A DNA stretch of 64,000 bases from Undibacter mobilis (GCF_003367195.1 NZ_QRGO01000002.1:1-64000); one strand, 5' to 3'; shown: positions 34,334 through 45,172, counted from the stretch's first letter. Numbers and translations are program-made. The notes: generated from the sequence alone by a model not told the origin.

Positions 34334-35257
34334 ATGAGTTTTTTTCCCGGCCAGGACCCGGTCGCGGGCGATGCCTATAGCTGCGATGCGCTGGCCCATG
34401 TCGTGGTGCCGCGCACCGTCGATCTTGGCGACGGCTTCTCGGTGCGCCGGGCCCTACCCTCGGCGCGCTCGCGCATGGTGGGTCCCTTCATTTTCTTCGA
34501 TCACTTTGGGCCGGCCGAATTCCGCGCCGGGACCGGACTCGACGTGCGCCCGCATCCGCATATCGGATTGTCGACCGTGACTTATTTATTCGACGGCGAG
34601 ATCATGCATCGTGACAGCCTCGGCACCGCGCTGGCGATCCGTCCCGGAGAGATCAACTGGATGACGGCGGGGCGGGGCATCGTGCATTCCGAACGCACCC
34701 ACGGCACCCAGCGCACCTTTGGCAGCCCGATCCACGGCCTGCAGATGTGGGTGGCGCTGCCCAAGGCGCATGAGGAAACCGCGCCCGCCTTTGCCCATCA
34801 CGCCACTTCCGAATTCCCGGTCATCGAGGACATGGGCAAGACCGTGCGCGTGGTCACTGGCTCGCTCTATGGCGCGATCTCGCCGGTGCCGGTGTTGCAC
34901 GAAACCATGTTCGGCGACGTCGTGCTCAAAGCCGGTCATACGCTGCCGATCGACGCCGATCACGAAGAGCGCGCGCTCTATGTCGTCGACGGCACCATCG
35001 ATATCGCCGGCGACACATTCGAACCGGGCCGGCTGCTGGTGTTCAAGCCGGGCGACCGCATCACCGTGACGGCGGCGAGCGACACACATTTCGTCGTGCT
35101 CGGCGGCGCGCCGATGGATGGCCCGCGTCACATCTGGTGGAATTTCGTGTCATCCAGCAAGGACCGTATCGAGCAGGCCAAGGCCGACTGGAAGGCGGGC
35201 CATTTCGACAAGGTGCCGGGCGACGAGATCGAGTTCATCCCGCTGCCGGAGAAGTAG
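34334..35257 (+). CDS. pirin family protein
   Basis: A 307-residue pirin with two cupin barrels. Metal ligands are in [17 protein letters not shown] and [10 protein letters not shown] of the first barrel, and [14 protein letters not shown] is the family signature. The C-terminal barrel ([20 protein letters not shown]) follows. Bacterial pirins may oxidise flavonoids (quercetinase) or bind regulators; neither can be decided here. GGAGGGG lies just before the ATG. It converges on the amidohydrolase gene with a single base between stops. Confidence 0.92.
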   Translation: MSFFPGQDPVAGDAYSCDALAHVVVPRTVDLGDGFSVRRALPSARSRMVGPFIFFDHFGPAEFRAGTGLDVRPHPHIGLSTVTYLFDGEIMHRDSLGTALAIRPGEINWMTAGRGIVHSERTHGTQRTFGSPIHGLQMWVALPKAHEETAPAFAHHATSEFPVIEDMGKTVRVVTGSLYGAISPVPVLHETMFGDVVLKAGHTLPIDADHEERALYVVDGTIDIAGDTFEPGRLLVFKPGDRITVTAASDTHFVVLGGAPMDGPRHIWWNFVSSSKDRIEQAKADWKAGHFDKVPGDEIEFIPLPEK

Positions 35258-35258
35258 C

Positions 35259-36140
35259 TCAATCCACCTTCGCCGCGCCGAACAGCTTCTGCGCATTGCC
35301 CCAGGCGATGCGCTGCGCCTGCTCGCGCGGCAATTGCTTCAGCCATGAACGATACTCACTGAACGTGTCGTCGTAGCTCGCCCAGCGCTCGTTGATCCAG
35401 GTGTCGGAGCCGAGCAGGAAGCGGTCGGAATAGCGCGCGAACAGGTCGCGCCATTCAGGAGTCAGTGCGCGGCCGGGCCCCGTAATGCCGCCACGATAGG
35501 ACAACTCGCCCCACAGCATCGGGTATTTCTCGAACAGTTCGGCAACGCGCGAAGGCGGCGTCGAGAAACCGGTATGGGCCCAGATGATCTTCGCCTTCGG
35601 ATTATGCTCAAACAGGATGATGAGCGCTTCCTCGTCGCTATGCGCATGTAGATAGAGGTCGTTGGCGACGGCGAAATCGACGATCCGTTTGACGATCGGA
35701 TTCCAAGCCGCCTTGCCGTAGAGATGGAATTCGCCAATGCCGCGGTAGTAGCCGCGCTTGAACTCCTGCTCGATGAGTTCAATGCTGAGCGGGTCGCCGA
35801 ACCAGGTCTGGATATCGGCGCGCACGCGATAAGGCCGGATGAACGGCACCACCCACAACCCCGGCGCTTTCGCCTCCATGAGTTGGTGCGTGCCCTTGTT
35901 CGGCCGGCTGGTGGCAAGCACGCCCTTGACGTTGTTGCGGCCGAAGACCTCGATCACCTTGTCGAGGGAGAAGAACGGATTGGGCTCCTGATTATAGTGC
36001 ATGTGCGCGTCGAAGATCGGCATCGACGCCGCATCGTTTGCGTTGGCCTGCGCCCCGTCTTGCGCGCGTCCGGGCCGGCTCATCAGAACCAGCACGGCGA
36101 GCCCCAGAGCCGCCAGAAATATCAGCCGTTCAAACCGCAT
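35259..36140 (-). CDS. exported amidohydrolase-2 family protein
   Basis: A 293-residue TIM-barrel amidohydrolase with a signal peptide (hydrophobic 6-20, GRA-Q). The metal-binding HMHYNQEPNP at strand 1, a His in LYLHAHSDEE, WAHTGFSTPP and LLGSDTWIN (the final Asp) fit the amidohydrolase-2 pattern of lactonases and decarboxylases. A periplasmic position is unusual for the family. The substrate is unknown. GGAGGG lies 5-6 bases before the ATG. Confidence 0.86.
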   Translation of the reverse strand: MRFERLIFLAALGLAVLVLMSRPGRAQDGAQANANDAASMPIFDAHMHYNQEPNPFFSLDKVIEVFGRNNVKGVLATSRPNKGTHQLMEAKAPGLWVVPFIRPYRVRADIQTWFGDPLSIELIEQEFKRGYYRGIGEFHLYGKAAWNPIVKRIVDFAVANDLYLHAHSDEEALIILFEHNPKAKIIWAHTGFSTPPSRVAELFEKYPMLWGELSYRGGITGPGRALTPEWRDLFARYSDRFLLGSDTWINERWASYDDTFSEYRSWLKQLPREQAQRIAWGNAQKLFGAAKVD

Positions 36141-36226
36141 GGACGCCCTCCACCGGGGCGATCCTAGCGGGCTGCGGGCTGGCCCGCGAGCCCCTTTCCG
36201 GTTGCTGCCTTGCCGTCCTGTGACGC

Positions 36227-39139
36227 CTAGAACAGCAGGCTCGCGCCGGCACGCAGTTCAAAGCTGTTCTCACGACCATCGCGCCGGACGGTGCCGGAGA
36301 GCCGCGCCGAACTGGTGCCCTCGGCGTTGGACACCGTGAAGCCAAGCGTGCCCGCGCCGAACACGCCGGTGCTGGCACCCGTGTAGGTGCCGGCATCGGA
36401 GACCGACACCCCGCCGCCCGACGTCTTGCGATCGCCAAGCTTCACGCTGCCGAACGGCGTAAACCAGCCGAAGTCGGCCACCATCGGGCGCGCGATCTTG
36501 AGCATCGCCTCGCCCGACAGCGTGTTGCTGGCACCGAACTGGACAGCGAGCCCCTGCATGGCGAAGTCGCCGATCTTGGTGTGGTTCGCGCCCACCGAAA
36601 CCGAGGGCGTGATCTCGAAATTCCGGCTCATGAAACGGTAGCCGCCGGTCAACTTGCCGCCGAAGCTGTTGCCCTCGCTGGTGCTGCTCACGCCGGCAAA
36701 ATCAATGCTGGCATTGAGACGCTGCCAGGCCACATCCGCCGTTATGAAGTGACCGCTCTTGAAAGTCAGTTCGCCATAGCTCGCAAGCGACGGGCCGGTA
36801 AACACCATGTTGTACCGGTCGTCGAAACTGAACTTGGTCGCGTTGTATCCGGCCATGACACCGAGCGTGACGAAGTCGCCATTGTCGAGCGACATGCCGC
36901 CGTCGAGGCCTGCCTGAAGGGTCGCCGATTCACGATTGTAACCATCGCCATGACCGACATTGCCGATGACGCTCGTCCATGCCCCGTGCTTGGGACGGCC
37001 CGGTGCCTTGGCAAGCGCCGATGAAATCGGATCGGCGCTTTCGGCGGCATAGCTTGAGGACACCAAACCGCCGCCGCCCAGCACTTCGCTGCGCAGAATA
37101 TCCAGTCGATCGGCGCCGATGTCGGAAATCGAGGTCACCAATTTGGCGCCCGCCTGCGGTACCTTGTCGAGCATATTGCCGGCTTTGGCCGTGCTGTAGT
37201 TGATCGACCAGGTCTGGGTCGCAGCCGAGTAGTCCAGGCCCATCGTCACCAGGCCGTAGGACTGCTGCATCGTGAAGGTCGAGGCGCCATTGGCCGGCGT
37301 GCCGGTGACGGTCACAACCGCATTGCGTGGCAGGTTCGCCAGCGCAATACCCGACAGACTCTGCGGATCGGAGAGAACAACGTTCGTCGAGCCGGTCGCG
37401 TTTCCGGTGATCGACACAATCGCGGCGCCGCCATGCGCGATCGACGCATAGTCGACATACATCGACGAACCGGCCCCGCCGGTGTAATTGCCCGACACCG
37501 TCAGCCGGGCCGGCGCGCCATTCAAGCTTGTCGCCCAGAGCGCGCCGTTATTGGTCAGGTTCGCCGCGAGCGAACTCGTGCCGAGAGCCCATATCGTTCC
37601 GGAATTATCGACAGTGGCGCCGGCAACGCCGGTACCAAAACCGGAATTGCCGCTGAAGGCCCACAGCCCGGAATTTCCGATGCGGCCCGTTCCGGTCGTC
37701 GGCTCGGTATCGGTGGAGATATTGATATTGCCGAGAATCGTCCCGGCGTTCGTAACATCCAGTGTCGTCGCATTGACGGCGAGAGCCACCGCGCGCCTTT
37801 CGATTGCAGTCACGAATTGCGAACGCTCGCTGTCGCTCAGCGAAGAGAGATTGCCGAGCCCCGGTATCTTGGAAAGCTGCGAATTGGCGGCAACGATACC
37901 GCCCTGCCGGTTCGTGAAGCTGGCATTGCCGACAAAGCTGGTGGTCGGCGGCGTGTCGCTCGATCCATCACGGCCCTTGAGGACCACGGCGCCATCCGCA
38001 CCGTCCGCGCCAATCCAGCCGCTGTTGATCGCGGTGATATCGCCATTCGCCGTATCGGCCTTGATGCCGGCGCCAGCGGCTGTGACACGGCCGGCATTGG
38101 TAATCGACACGGAACCGCTGGTGCCGTGGCCGTAAAGGCCGTCGCTGTAACTGGCAACGACCGTGGCACCGGCATGGTTGACCAGCCTGACATCGCCGGC
38201 CGTCTGCGAGAACGCCTCGATGCCGTACCAGCTTGAGCCCGTACTTGGCCGGCTCGAAAGATATGCGGCACTGACGGAGCCGTAATTGTCGGCAATGGCG
38301 TTCCGCTGCCCCCAGATGACCATGCCCGCGCCATTCTCGGCCGTCATCGAACCGTAGTTGACTCCGATAGCGTCGCCGACATCGGCCCACGAGACCATAG
38401 CCTGGCGATTGCGGCTGAGGATCGAGGCGCCGGCCGCATTCGTGGCCGTGGCCGTGCCGTTGTATTGAATGACCCGCACGCCCTCGTGCCAGGCATCGAC
38501 AGCGCCGTAGTTCGTTATGCTGACTTCGACCGCCGCGGTGTGGCCGTTGCCGCCGTCGGCATAGATGCCCCGACCATAGTCGCTGGTGACGTTGCCGTAG
38601 TTCGTAACGGAAACCGCGCCGCCGCCATTTCCAGTCGCCGCAATGCCTTCACCTCCGGCACGGGTTGACGCATCGACGAAGAGTACATTCTTGCCCGCAT
38701 GAATCGTCGCGTAACTCGTGACGACGATGTTGCCCTGGACGGCTGCAAGCGCGCCAATGCCCGCGCCGGCGGAATCGATCGTGACCCCCTTTCCCGCCGA
38801 GACGGTGATATCTCCCGTCTCGGTTCGCGCATGCGCGCCGATCGTCCACGCCGTGGTGATGGAGGTCAGCCCTTCGAGGATCAGCGATTGCGTGACGAAG
38901 CTGGTCTCGCTGCCACGTAGAACGACCGCGACGTTTTCCGCAGCCAGCGAATCGACAGTCATGTTCGAGACCGTCAGGCTTCCGGTGCCTGAATTAAGCC
39001 ACGCGCGCACGCCGTTGTCGGTGCAGGAAACGAGATTCGCATCACCCGTAAACAGACAGCCCGCATAGGCCGGAAGCGAAAATCCCCAAACGCACGTGGC
39101 AATGGCAATCGTCGAGCAACGCGACAACAACTTCGACAT
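36227..39139 (-). CDS. autotransporter with repeat-rich passenger
   Basis: A 970-residue type Va autotransporter. Signal peptide at 1-26 (AYA-G), then a passenger with irregular 20-30-residue repeats marked by NYG or NAG turns (VTNYGNV, ITNYGAV, VNYGSM, DNYGSV, ITNAGRV), which predict a beta-helix. The final 260 residues form the beta-barrel, from KHGAWTSVIGNVGHGDGY to a C-terminal Phe (FELRAGASLLF), the outer-membrane insertion signal. Two cysteines sit near the mature N-terminus. No adhesin, protease or lipase motif is visible. The gene is monocistronic with about 370 empty bases upstream. Confidence 0.92.
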   Translation of the reverse strand: MSKLLSRCSTIAIATCVWGFSLPAYAGCLFTGDANLVSCTDNGVRAWLNSGTGSLTVSNMTVDSLAAENVAVVLRGSETSFVTQSLILEGLTSITTAWTIGAHARTETGDITVSAGKGVTIDSAGAGIGALAAVQGNIVVTSYATIHAGKNVLFVDASTRAGGEGIAATGNGGGAVSVTNYGNVTSDYGRGIYADGGNGHTAAVEVSITNYGAVDAWHEGVRVIQYNGTATATNAAGASILSRNRQAMVSWADVGDAIGVNYGSMTAENGAGMVIWGQRNAIADNYGSVSAAYLSSRPSTGSSWYGIEAFSQTAGDVRLVNHAGATVVASYSDGLYGHGTSGSVSITNAGRVTAAGAGIKADTANGDITAINSGWIGADGADGAVVLKGRDGSSDTPPTTSFVGNASFTNRQGGIVAANSQLSKIPGLGNLSSLSDSERSQFVTAIERRAVALAVNATTLDVTNAGTILGNINISTDTEPTTGTGRIGNSGLWAFSGNSGFGTGVAGATVDNSGTIWALGTSSLAANLTNNGALWATSLNGAPARLTVSGNYTGGAGSSMYVDYASIAHGGAAIVSITGNATGSTNVVLSDPQSLSGIALANLPRNAVVTVTGTPANGASTFTMQQSYGLVTMGLDYSAATQTWSINYSTAKAGNMLDKVPQAGAKLVTSISDIGADRLDILRSEVLGGGGLVSSSYAAESADPISSALAKAPGRPKHGAWTSVIGNVGHGDGYNRESATLQAGLDGGMSLDNGDFVTLGVMAGYNATKFSFDDRYNMVFTGPSLASYGELTFKSGHFITADVAWQRLNASIDFAGVSSTSEGNSFGGKLTGGYRFMSRNFEITPSVSVGANHTKIGDFAMQGLAVQFGASNTLSGEAMLKIARPMVADFGWFTPFGSVKLGDRKTSGGGVSVSDAGTYTGASTGVFGAGTLGFTVSNAEGTSSARLSGTVRRDGRENSFELRAGASLLF

Positions 39140-39510
39140 TATAAATCCCCGACACCTGCACGCACGCAATGCACGTCGGTTGACTGTGCTTGCGCGTCGA
39201 CTTGTTCTGCATGGAACCTGAAGGTCGGGAGCTGTGAACACAACGCGCAAGGGCGAATAATCGGCGACTATGCAGAGCGGCGTTGCCCAAAATGGGTTGA
39301 GGCAAAGAAAATGAGTGCGTCATACGCACCGTGACATCACGAATTACACAACGGCCCGCGTGACAGGCGGATACGCCACGACGCGCGCGGGCGAGACGTG
39401 CGCCGACACGACTGATGACGGCCCGCAACTCAGCGGACCGCCCCGTGTCGACAGCGATATGGATCAGGGCAGCATCGCGGCCGGCACGCAGCCGGCCGCC
39501 ACAGGCCTCG
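39140..39510. other. intergenic region upstream of the autotransporter
   Basis: A 371-base region between the autotransporter start and the aspS stop. Both genes are on the minus strand, so it holds the autotransporter promoter. A small inverted repeat CCCA-AAA-TGGG lies near 39284-39297. I see no coding frame with a ribosome site and no clear -35/-10 pair. Confidence 0.5.
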
Positions 39511-41316
39511 TCAGGCCTTCTTCGGCAGATCGATCCTGATGCTCAATTCCTTGAGCTGCTTCGGCGTCACTTCAGCCGGCGCGCCCATCATCAGGTCTTC
39601 GGCCTTCTGGTTCATCGGGAAAAGAACCACTTCGCGCAGGTTCTCTTCGCCGGCGAGCAGCATGACGATACGGTCGATGCCGGGCGCGATGCCGCCATGC
39701 GGCGGCGCGCCGAGGCGGAAGGCGTTCAGCATGCCGCCGAACTTGGCTTCCAGCACTTCCTTCGGATAGCCAGCCAGACCAAACGCCTTTTCCATCACCT
39801 CGGGGCGATGGTTACGGATGGCACCCGACGACAATTCGGTGCCGTTGCAGACGATGTCGTACTGATAGGCCTTGATGCCGAGGATCTTGTCGGCGTCGTT
39901 TGCGTCGAGCGCGAGGAATTCATCGACGCCCATCTGCGGCATCGAGAACGGGTTGTGCGAGAAGTCGATCTTCTTCTCTTCCTCGTTCCATTCGAACATG
40001 GGGAAGTCGACGATCCAGCAGAAGTCGAAACGATCCTGCGCGATCAGGTTCAGCTCCTGACCGACCTTCGTGCGCGCGCTGCCGGCGAACTTGTAGAAAT
40101 TCTTCGGCAGACCGGCGACGAAGAAGCACGCATCGCCAACCTTGAGGCCAAGCTGGTCGGCAATCTGCTTGGTGCGCTCGGGTCCGATGTTCTTGGCGAG
40201 CGGACCGGCGCCGCCCTCCTCGCCATCGCGCCAGAAAATATAGCCGAGGCCCGGCTGGCCTTCTCCTTGAGCCCACGAATTCATGCGATCGGCGAAGGCC
40301 CGGTTGCCGCCACCGGGCGCGGGAATGGCCCAGACCTGCGCCTTGGAGTCACCGGCGAGGATGTTGGCGAAGATCTTGAAGCCCGAGCCGCGGAAGGCTT
40401 CGCTGACGTCCTGCATCACGATCGGGTTGCGCAGGTCCGGCTTGTCGGAGCCGTATTTCGAAATCGCTTCGGCATAAGGAATCATCGGGAATTTCGGCGT
40501 CACGGACTTGCCGTTCGCGAACTCCTCGAACACGCCGCGCATCACCGGCTCGACCGCGGCGAACACGTCGTCCTGCGTGACGAAGCTCATTTCCAGATCG
40601 AGCTGATAGAACTCGCCCGGCGAGCGGTCGGCGCGCGCGTCCTCGTCGCGGAAGCACGGCGCGATCTGGAAATAGCGATCGAAGCCCGCCACCATGAGCA
40701 GCTGCTTGAACTGCTGAGGCGCCTGCGGCAGCGCGTAGAACTTGCCGGGATGAATGCGCGAAGGAACGAGATAGTCGCGCGCGCCTTCCGGCGACGAAGC
40801 GGTGAGGATCGGCGTCTGGAATTCGAAGAAGCCGGAATCCTTCATGCGCTTGCGGATCGAGTCGATGACGCGGCCGCGCAGCATGATGTTGTTGTGCAGC
40901 TTCTCGCGGCGCAGATCGAGGAAGCGGTACTTGAGGCGGATATCTTCCGGATAATCGGCATCGCCGAACACCGGCATCGGCAGTTCAGCCGCCGCGCCGA
41001 GCACTTCGATCTCGCTGACATAGACCTCGACCTGACCGGTCGGCAGGTCGGCATTCTCAGTGCCTTCGGGACGTTTGCGCGTTTTGCCGTCGATGCGGAT
41101 GACCCACTCCGAGCGCAAGGTCTCGGCCAGCTTGAAGGCCTTGGAGTCCGGATCGATCACCGCCTGGGTGATGCCGTAGTGGTCGCGCAAATCGATGAAC
41201 AGCACGCCGCCGTGGTCGCGGATACGGTGGCACCAGCCGGACAGGCGAACTTCCTTGCCGATGTCGCTCTCGCGCAGCGCGCCGCAGGTATGGGAACGAT
41301 AGCGATGCAATGACAT
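39511..41316 (-). CDS. aspS: aspartyl-tRNA synthetase, probably non-discriminating
   Basis: Class IIb AspRS of 601 residues. An N-terminal OB-fold anticodon domain ([15 protein letters not shown]) is followed by motif 2 ([18 protein letters not shown]), the bacterial GAD insertion at about 290-420 and motif 3 ([13 protein letters not shown]). The His in GWCHR is the residue linked to relaxed anticodon recognition in non-discriminating AspRS, which would fit the presence of GatCAB to finish Asn-tRNA(Asn). The ATG at 41316 gives the proper N-terminus. It is divergent from the ThDP enzyme gene. Confidence 0.96.
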   Translation of the reverse strand: MSLHRYRSHTCGALRESDIGKEVRLSGWCHRIRDHGGVLFIDLRDHYGITQAVIDPDSKAFKLAETLRSEWVIRIDGKTRKRPEGTENADLPTGQVEVYVSEIEVLGAAAELPMPVFGDADYPEDIRLKYRFLDLRREKLHNNIMLRGRVIDSIRKRMKDSGFFEFQTPILTASSPEGARDYLVPSRIHPGKFYALPQAPQQFKQLLMVAGFDRYFQIAPCFRDEDARADRSPGEFYQLDLEMSFVTQDDVFAAVEPVMRGVFEEFANGKSVTPKFPMIPYAEAISKYGSDKPDLRNPIVMQDVSEAFRGSGFKIFANILAGDSKAQVWAIPAPGGGNRAFADRMNSWAQGEGQPGLGYIFWRDGEEGGAGPLAKNIGPERTKQIADQLGLKVGDACFFVAGLPKNFYKFAGSARTKVGQELNLIAQDRFDFCWIVDFPMFEWNEEEKKIDFSHNPFSMPQMGVDEFLALDANDADKILGIKAYQYDIVCNGTELSSGAIRNHRPEVMEKAFGLAGYPKEVLEAKFGGMLNAFRLGAPPHGGIAPGIDRIVMLLAGEENLREVVLFPMNQKAEDLMMGAPAEVTPKQLKELSIRIDLPKKA

Positions 41317-41504
41317 TCGGGGCTGTTCCGGCAAACGATTCACGGATTGGGTGGAGGCGGGCGAAAAACGCATGGGGGGTGGCCTTTGTCAAGGACAGCC
41401 CGGAACCGCCAGAAAGCGCAGGCAAGCCCCGCCAAACCTCGCCTCGACAGACTCGGAGCCACCCTGCAAACTCCCCGTTTGGGGGGGACGTGTCCGAGTC
41501 AGCA

Positions 41505-43202
41505 ATGCCGAAATCCGCTGCCAAAAAGCCTGCCCGCAAGGCCCGCAAAAAGGCCGTGGCGGCCGCCACCGACATGTCCACCGCCGAGGCCACGGTCGAG
41601 ACCCTGCTGGCCTACGGCCTGCGCACTGTCTACGCCCTGCCCGGCGTTCATAACGACCACCTGTTCGACGCCTTTGCCCGGTCCGGGGACCGGATGGCCG
41701 TGGTCCACACCCGTCACGAGCAAGGCGCGGCCTATATGGCGCTGGGCGCGGCCTTGGCGACAGGCCGGCCGCAGGCCTATGCGGTGGTGCCCGGCCCCGG
41801 CCTGATGAACTCCGGCGCCGCCCTTCTCACCGCCTACGGCATGAATGCGCCGGTTCTGGCCCTGATCGGCCAGATTCCGGCCGAAGCCATCGGCCGCGAC
41901 CAGGGCCATCTGCACGAGATCAAGGATCAGGCCGGCATCCTCAAGCGGCTGGTCGATCATGCCGTGATGCTGAAGAGCCCCGCCGAGGCGCCGGCGAAGA
42001 CCGCGAAGGCGATCCGATCGATGACTGAGGGCCGGCCTGGCCCGGCGGCGCTGGAATGCGCCATGAATGTCTGGGGCAAACGCGGGCCGGTCGGGTCGAT
42101 CCCGGCGGCGCTCCCGCCCCGCGCACCGCGGATCGACGAAGACGCGATCAAGCGCGCGGCGAAGATGCTCGGCAAGGCCAGGCGCGTGCTCATCGTCGCG
42201 GGCGGCGGCGCGCAGGACGCCTCGCCGGAGGTGACGCTGCTGTCCTCGATGCTGCAGGCTCCGGTGATGTCATACCGGCGTGGCGGCGGTGTCCTGGACG
42301 GCCGCAGCCCCTTCTCGGTCAATCTTCCGCTGGGCCGCGAGCTGTGGGCCGAAGCCGATGCTGTGCTCGCCGTCGGCACCCGGCTGTTCTATCCGATGAC
42401 GCAATGGGGCGTCGACCGCGGCCTCACGATCGTCAGCGTCGATGCGACCAAAGAAGGCGCGACGCGCTTCCACAAGCCCGATGTCGCGTTGATCGGCGAT
42501 GCCGCGCCGGTTCTGCGCCGCCTGATCGACGCCCTCGGCAAGACCAACATCAAGCGCGCCCCGCGCGACGACGAGATGCGCCCGCGCCAGATGAAAATGC
42601 GGAGCCGGCTCGCCAAGCTCGCGCCGCAGATTGCTTTCCTCGACGCCATCCGCGCCGAACTGCCGGAGGACGGCATCTATGTCGACGAGGTCACCCAGGT
42701 CGGCTTTGCCGCCCGCCTCGCCTTCCCGGTCTACAAGCCGCGCACGTTCCTGTCGCCCGGCTACCAGGACAATCTCGGCTGGGGCTATGCCACCGCGCTC
42801 GGCGCCCAGCATGCCCGGCCAGACGTCCCGGTGGTGTCGATCAATGGCGACGGCGGCTTCATGTTCACCGCCAGCGAACTCGCCACCGCCATGCGCCATC
42901 GCATTCCGCTGACCGCCATCGTGTTTGCCGACGGCGCCTTCGGCAACGTCAAACGCATCCAGCAGGAGCATTACGGCAACCGCCTGATCGCCACCGACCT
43001 CGCCAACCCCGATTTCGTCAAATTCGCCGAAAGCTTCGGCGCCCGCGGGGTCAGGGCCCATGGCCCGGAAGAATTGCGTATGGCGCTGCGTGACAGCTTC
43101 AAGGCAGGCGAACCCTCTGTTATCGAGGTGCCGGTCGGCGCGATGCCGAGCCCGTGGGAATTTCTCCATATGCCGCCGGTGCGCGGCAAAACGATACGTT
43201 GA
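41505..43202 (+). CDS. ThDP-dependent enzyme of the acetolactate synthase family
   Basis: A 565-residue protein with the three domains of acetolactate synthase-like enzymes. The cofactor-activating Glu is in VVHTRHEQGAAYMALG, and the ThDP/Mg site is SINGDGGFMFTASELATAM to FGNVKRI. It lacks strong signatures of true IlvB, so it may be a decarboxylase or carboligase of unknown substrate. The first 25 residues are a Lys/Ala/Arg extension (PKSAAKKPARKARKK); a start at the later Met (41574) would remove it. It is followed by rnd after 56 bases. Confidence 0.85.
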   Translation: MPKSAAKKPARKARKKAVAAATDMSTAEATVETLLAYGLRTVYALPGVHNDHLFDAFARSGDRMAVVHTRHEQGAAYMALGAALATGRPQAYAVVPGPGLMNSGAALLTAYGMNAPVLALIGQIPAEAIGRDQGHLHEIKDQAGILKRLVDHAVMLKSPAEAPAKTAKAIRSMTEGRPGPAALECAMNVWGKRGPVGSIPAALPPRAPRIDEDAIKRAAKMLGKARRVLIVAGGGAQDASPEVTLLSSMLQAPVMSYRRGGGVLDGRSPFSVNLPLGRELWAEADAVLAVGTRLFYPMTQWGVDRGLTIVSVDATKEGATRFHKPDVALIGDAAPVLRRLIDALGKTNIKRAPRDDEMRPRQMKMRSRLAKLAPQIAFLDAIRAELPEDGIYVDEVTQVGFAARLAFPVYKPRTFLSPGYQDNLGWGYATALGAQHARPDVPVVSINGDGGFMFTASELATAMRHRIPLTAIVFADGAFGNVKRIQQEHYGNRLIATDLANPDFVKFAESFGARGVRAHGPEELRMALRDSFKAGEPSVIEVPVGAMPSPWEFLHMPPVRGKTIR

Positions 43203-43258
43203 AACAATAACAAGACTCCAACCGTGCGTGCTGAACGCACAACGCAAGAAGGCCTTTG

Positions 43259-44410
43259 ATGTCCCCCTTGATTACCACCTCCGCCGAGCTCGCCGCCATT
43301 TGCGAGCGCATGGCGCAACACCAGTTCGTCACCGTCGATACCGAATTCCTGCGCGAGACCACCTACTATCCCCTGCTCTGCGTGGCGCAGATGGCGACCG
43401 ACGACGAGGCCGTCGTCATCGACGCACTGGCGCCTGGCATCGACCTCGCGCCTTTTTTCCAACTGATGGCCAATGAGAAGGTCATCAAGGTGTTTCATGC
43501 CGCGCGGCAGGACATCGAAATCATGTGGAACATGGCCAAGACCATTCCACATCCGATCGTCGATACGCAGGTCGCCGCCATGGTGCTCGGCTATGGCGAC
43601 TCCATTTCCTACGACCAGCTTGTGCAGCGCATCACCGGCGACGTGCTCGACAAGTCGAACCGCTTCACCGACTGGACGCGGCGGCCGTTGACCGACGCTC
43701 AGGTCACCTACGCGCTGTCCGACGTCACGCATCTGCGTTCGGTTTACGTCAAGCTCGCCGCCGATCTCGCCAAGCGCGACCGCGCCAGCTGGGTCGAGTC
43801 CGAGATGGGCGTGCTCACTTCGCCCGAGACCTATCGCATGGACCCGGAGCGCGCCTGGGAGCGGCTGAAAACCCGCGTGCGCAAGCCGAAGGAGCTCGCG
43901 GTGCTGATGGAAGTCGCAGCCTGGCGCGAGCGCGAGGCGCAGACCCGCGACGTGCCGCGGTCGCGCGTGCTCAAGGACGATATCGTCGGCGATGTGGCGA
44001 CGCAGATGCCGACCACCATCGAACGGCTTGGCCAGTTGCGCTCGCTGCCCAAGGGCTTTGAGCGCTCGCGCTGGGGCGAGCAGATCGTGGAAGCCGTCAA
44101 CCGCGGGCTCGAACGCGATCCGAAAACGCTGCCGCGCTTCGAGCGTTCGCGGCCGGCGCAGAACGGGGCCGCCATCGTCGAACTGCTCAAGGTGCTGCTG
44201 CGCATGACCTCGGAGACGCACGGCGTCGCTGCCAAGGTCATCGCCACCGTGGACGATCTTGACCGTATCGCCGCCGACGATGAGGCTGACGTGCCGGCCA
44301 TGAAAGGCTGGCGGCGCGAATTGTTCGGCGACAAGGCACTGGCGCTCAAGCATGGCAAGCTGGCGCTGGCCATCGAAAAAGGCCGCGTTGTCACGACCGA
44401 GAAGGGTTGA
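43259..44410 (+). CDS. rnd: ribonuclease D
   Basis: RNase D of 383 residues, a 3' exonuclease that trims tRNA precursors. The DEDD exonuclease fold has Asp27 and Glu29 in [26 protein letters not shown], and the Tyr-Asp of [14 protein letters not shown] helices follow ([20 protein letters not shown]). AAGAAGG lies 6 bases before the ATG. The gene is 4 bases from pxpA and so likely in one operon with pxpA and the aldolase; the aspS-rnd-ppk neighbourhood is common in Rhizobiales. Confidence 0.96.
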   Translation: MSPLITTSAELAAICERMAQHQFVTVDTEFLRETTYYPLLCVAQMATDDEAVVIDALAPGIDLAPFFQLMANEKVIKVFHAARQDIEIMWNMAKTIPHPIVDTQVAAMVLGYGDSISYDQLVQRITGDVLDKSNRFTDWTRRPLTDAQVTYALSDVTHLRSVYVKLAADLAKRDRASWVESEMGVLTSPETYRMDPERAWERLKTRVRKPKELAVLMEVAAWREREAQTRDVPRSRVLKDDIVGDVATQMPTTIERLGQLRSLPKGFERSRWGEQIVEAVNRGLERDPKTLPRFERSRPAQNGAAIVELLKVLLRMTSETHGVAAKVIATVDDLDRIAADDEADVPAMKGWRRELFGDKALALKHGKLALAIEKGRVVTTEKG

Positions 44411-44414
44411 CCTC

Positions 44415-45167
44415 ATGCCCCTCTCCATCGACATCAACGGCGACGCAGGCGAAAGCTACGGACGCTGGACGCTCGGTGACGACGCCTCGTTCCTGCCGCA
44501 CGTATCGTCCGTCAACATCGCCTGCGGTTTCCATGGCGGCGATCCGGCGACGATGCGTGAAACCGTGCGGATTGCCAAACGGGCCGGCATCGCCATCGGC
44601 GCGCATCCGTCGTTCCCCGATCTCATGGGCTTCGGCCGCCGCATGATGACCATCGCGCCGGACGAGATGGTCGACTACACGCTCTATCAGCTCGGCGCGC
44701 TGACCGCGATTGCACGCACCGAAGGATTGCACGTCGCCCATGTGAAACCGCATGGCGCGTTCTACAAGGCGTGCTCAATCGACATGGCGCTGTCGAAGGC
44801 GCTCGGCGCCGCGATAGCCGCCTACGATCCGCAGATGTTTCTCGTCCTGCTCGCCGGTCCCGGCGCCGACGCGGCGGAAGCCGCCGGCGCGCGCGTGGCA
44901 CGGGAGGCTTTCATCGACCTTGATTACGACGCCGATGGCGGCCTGATCATCGAGCGTGTCGCGAAACTGCGTGATCCCGGTACGGTCGCGCAGCGTGCGC
45001 TGCGCATCATTCACGAGGGTAAGCTGTCGAAGATCGACGGCAGCGACATGGACCTCAAGGTCTCGACGCTCTGCCTGCACGGCGACCGCGCGAATTCGGC
45101 CGAGGTCGCGCGCGTGGTCAAGGAGACCTTGCAGGCCAACGGCATTGCGGTCTCCCCGCTGAGATAG
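44415..45167 (+). CDS. pxpA: 5-oxoprolinase subunit A (LamB/YcsF family)
   Basis: A 250-residue PxpA. With PxpB and PxpC it hydrolyses 5-oxoproline with ATP to glutamate. DINGDAGESYGRW, NIACGFHGGDPATM, GAHPSFPDLMGFGRR and HVKPHGAFYK are the family motifs, so metal-binding residues are kept. No pxpB or pxpC is nearby; an orphan subunit A either pairs with remote partners or acts on something else. The ATG at 44415 follows the rnd stop by 4 bases and the next gene begins 5 bases after its stop. Confidence 0.93.
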   Translation: MPLSIDINGDAGESYGRWTLGDDASFLPHVSSVNIACGFHGGDPATMRETVRIAKRAGIAIGAHPSFPDLMGFGRRMMTIAPDEMVDYTLYQLGALTAIARTEGLHVAHVKPHGAFYKACSIDMALSKALGAAIAAYDPQMFLVLLAGPGADAAEAAGARVAREAFIDLDYDADGGLIIERVAKLRDPGTVAQRALRIIHEGKLSKIDGSDMDLKVSTLCLHGDRANSAEVARVVKETLQANGIAVSPLR

Positions 45168-45172
45168 AACGC

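Noticed and set aside
39415..41313. 632-codon frame opposite aspS
   Set aside because: AspRS motifs define the coding strand; the opposite frame is a composition artefact.
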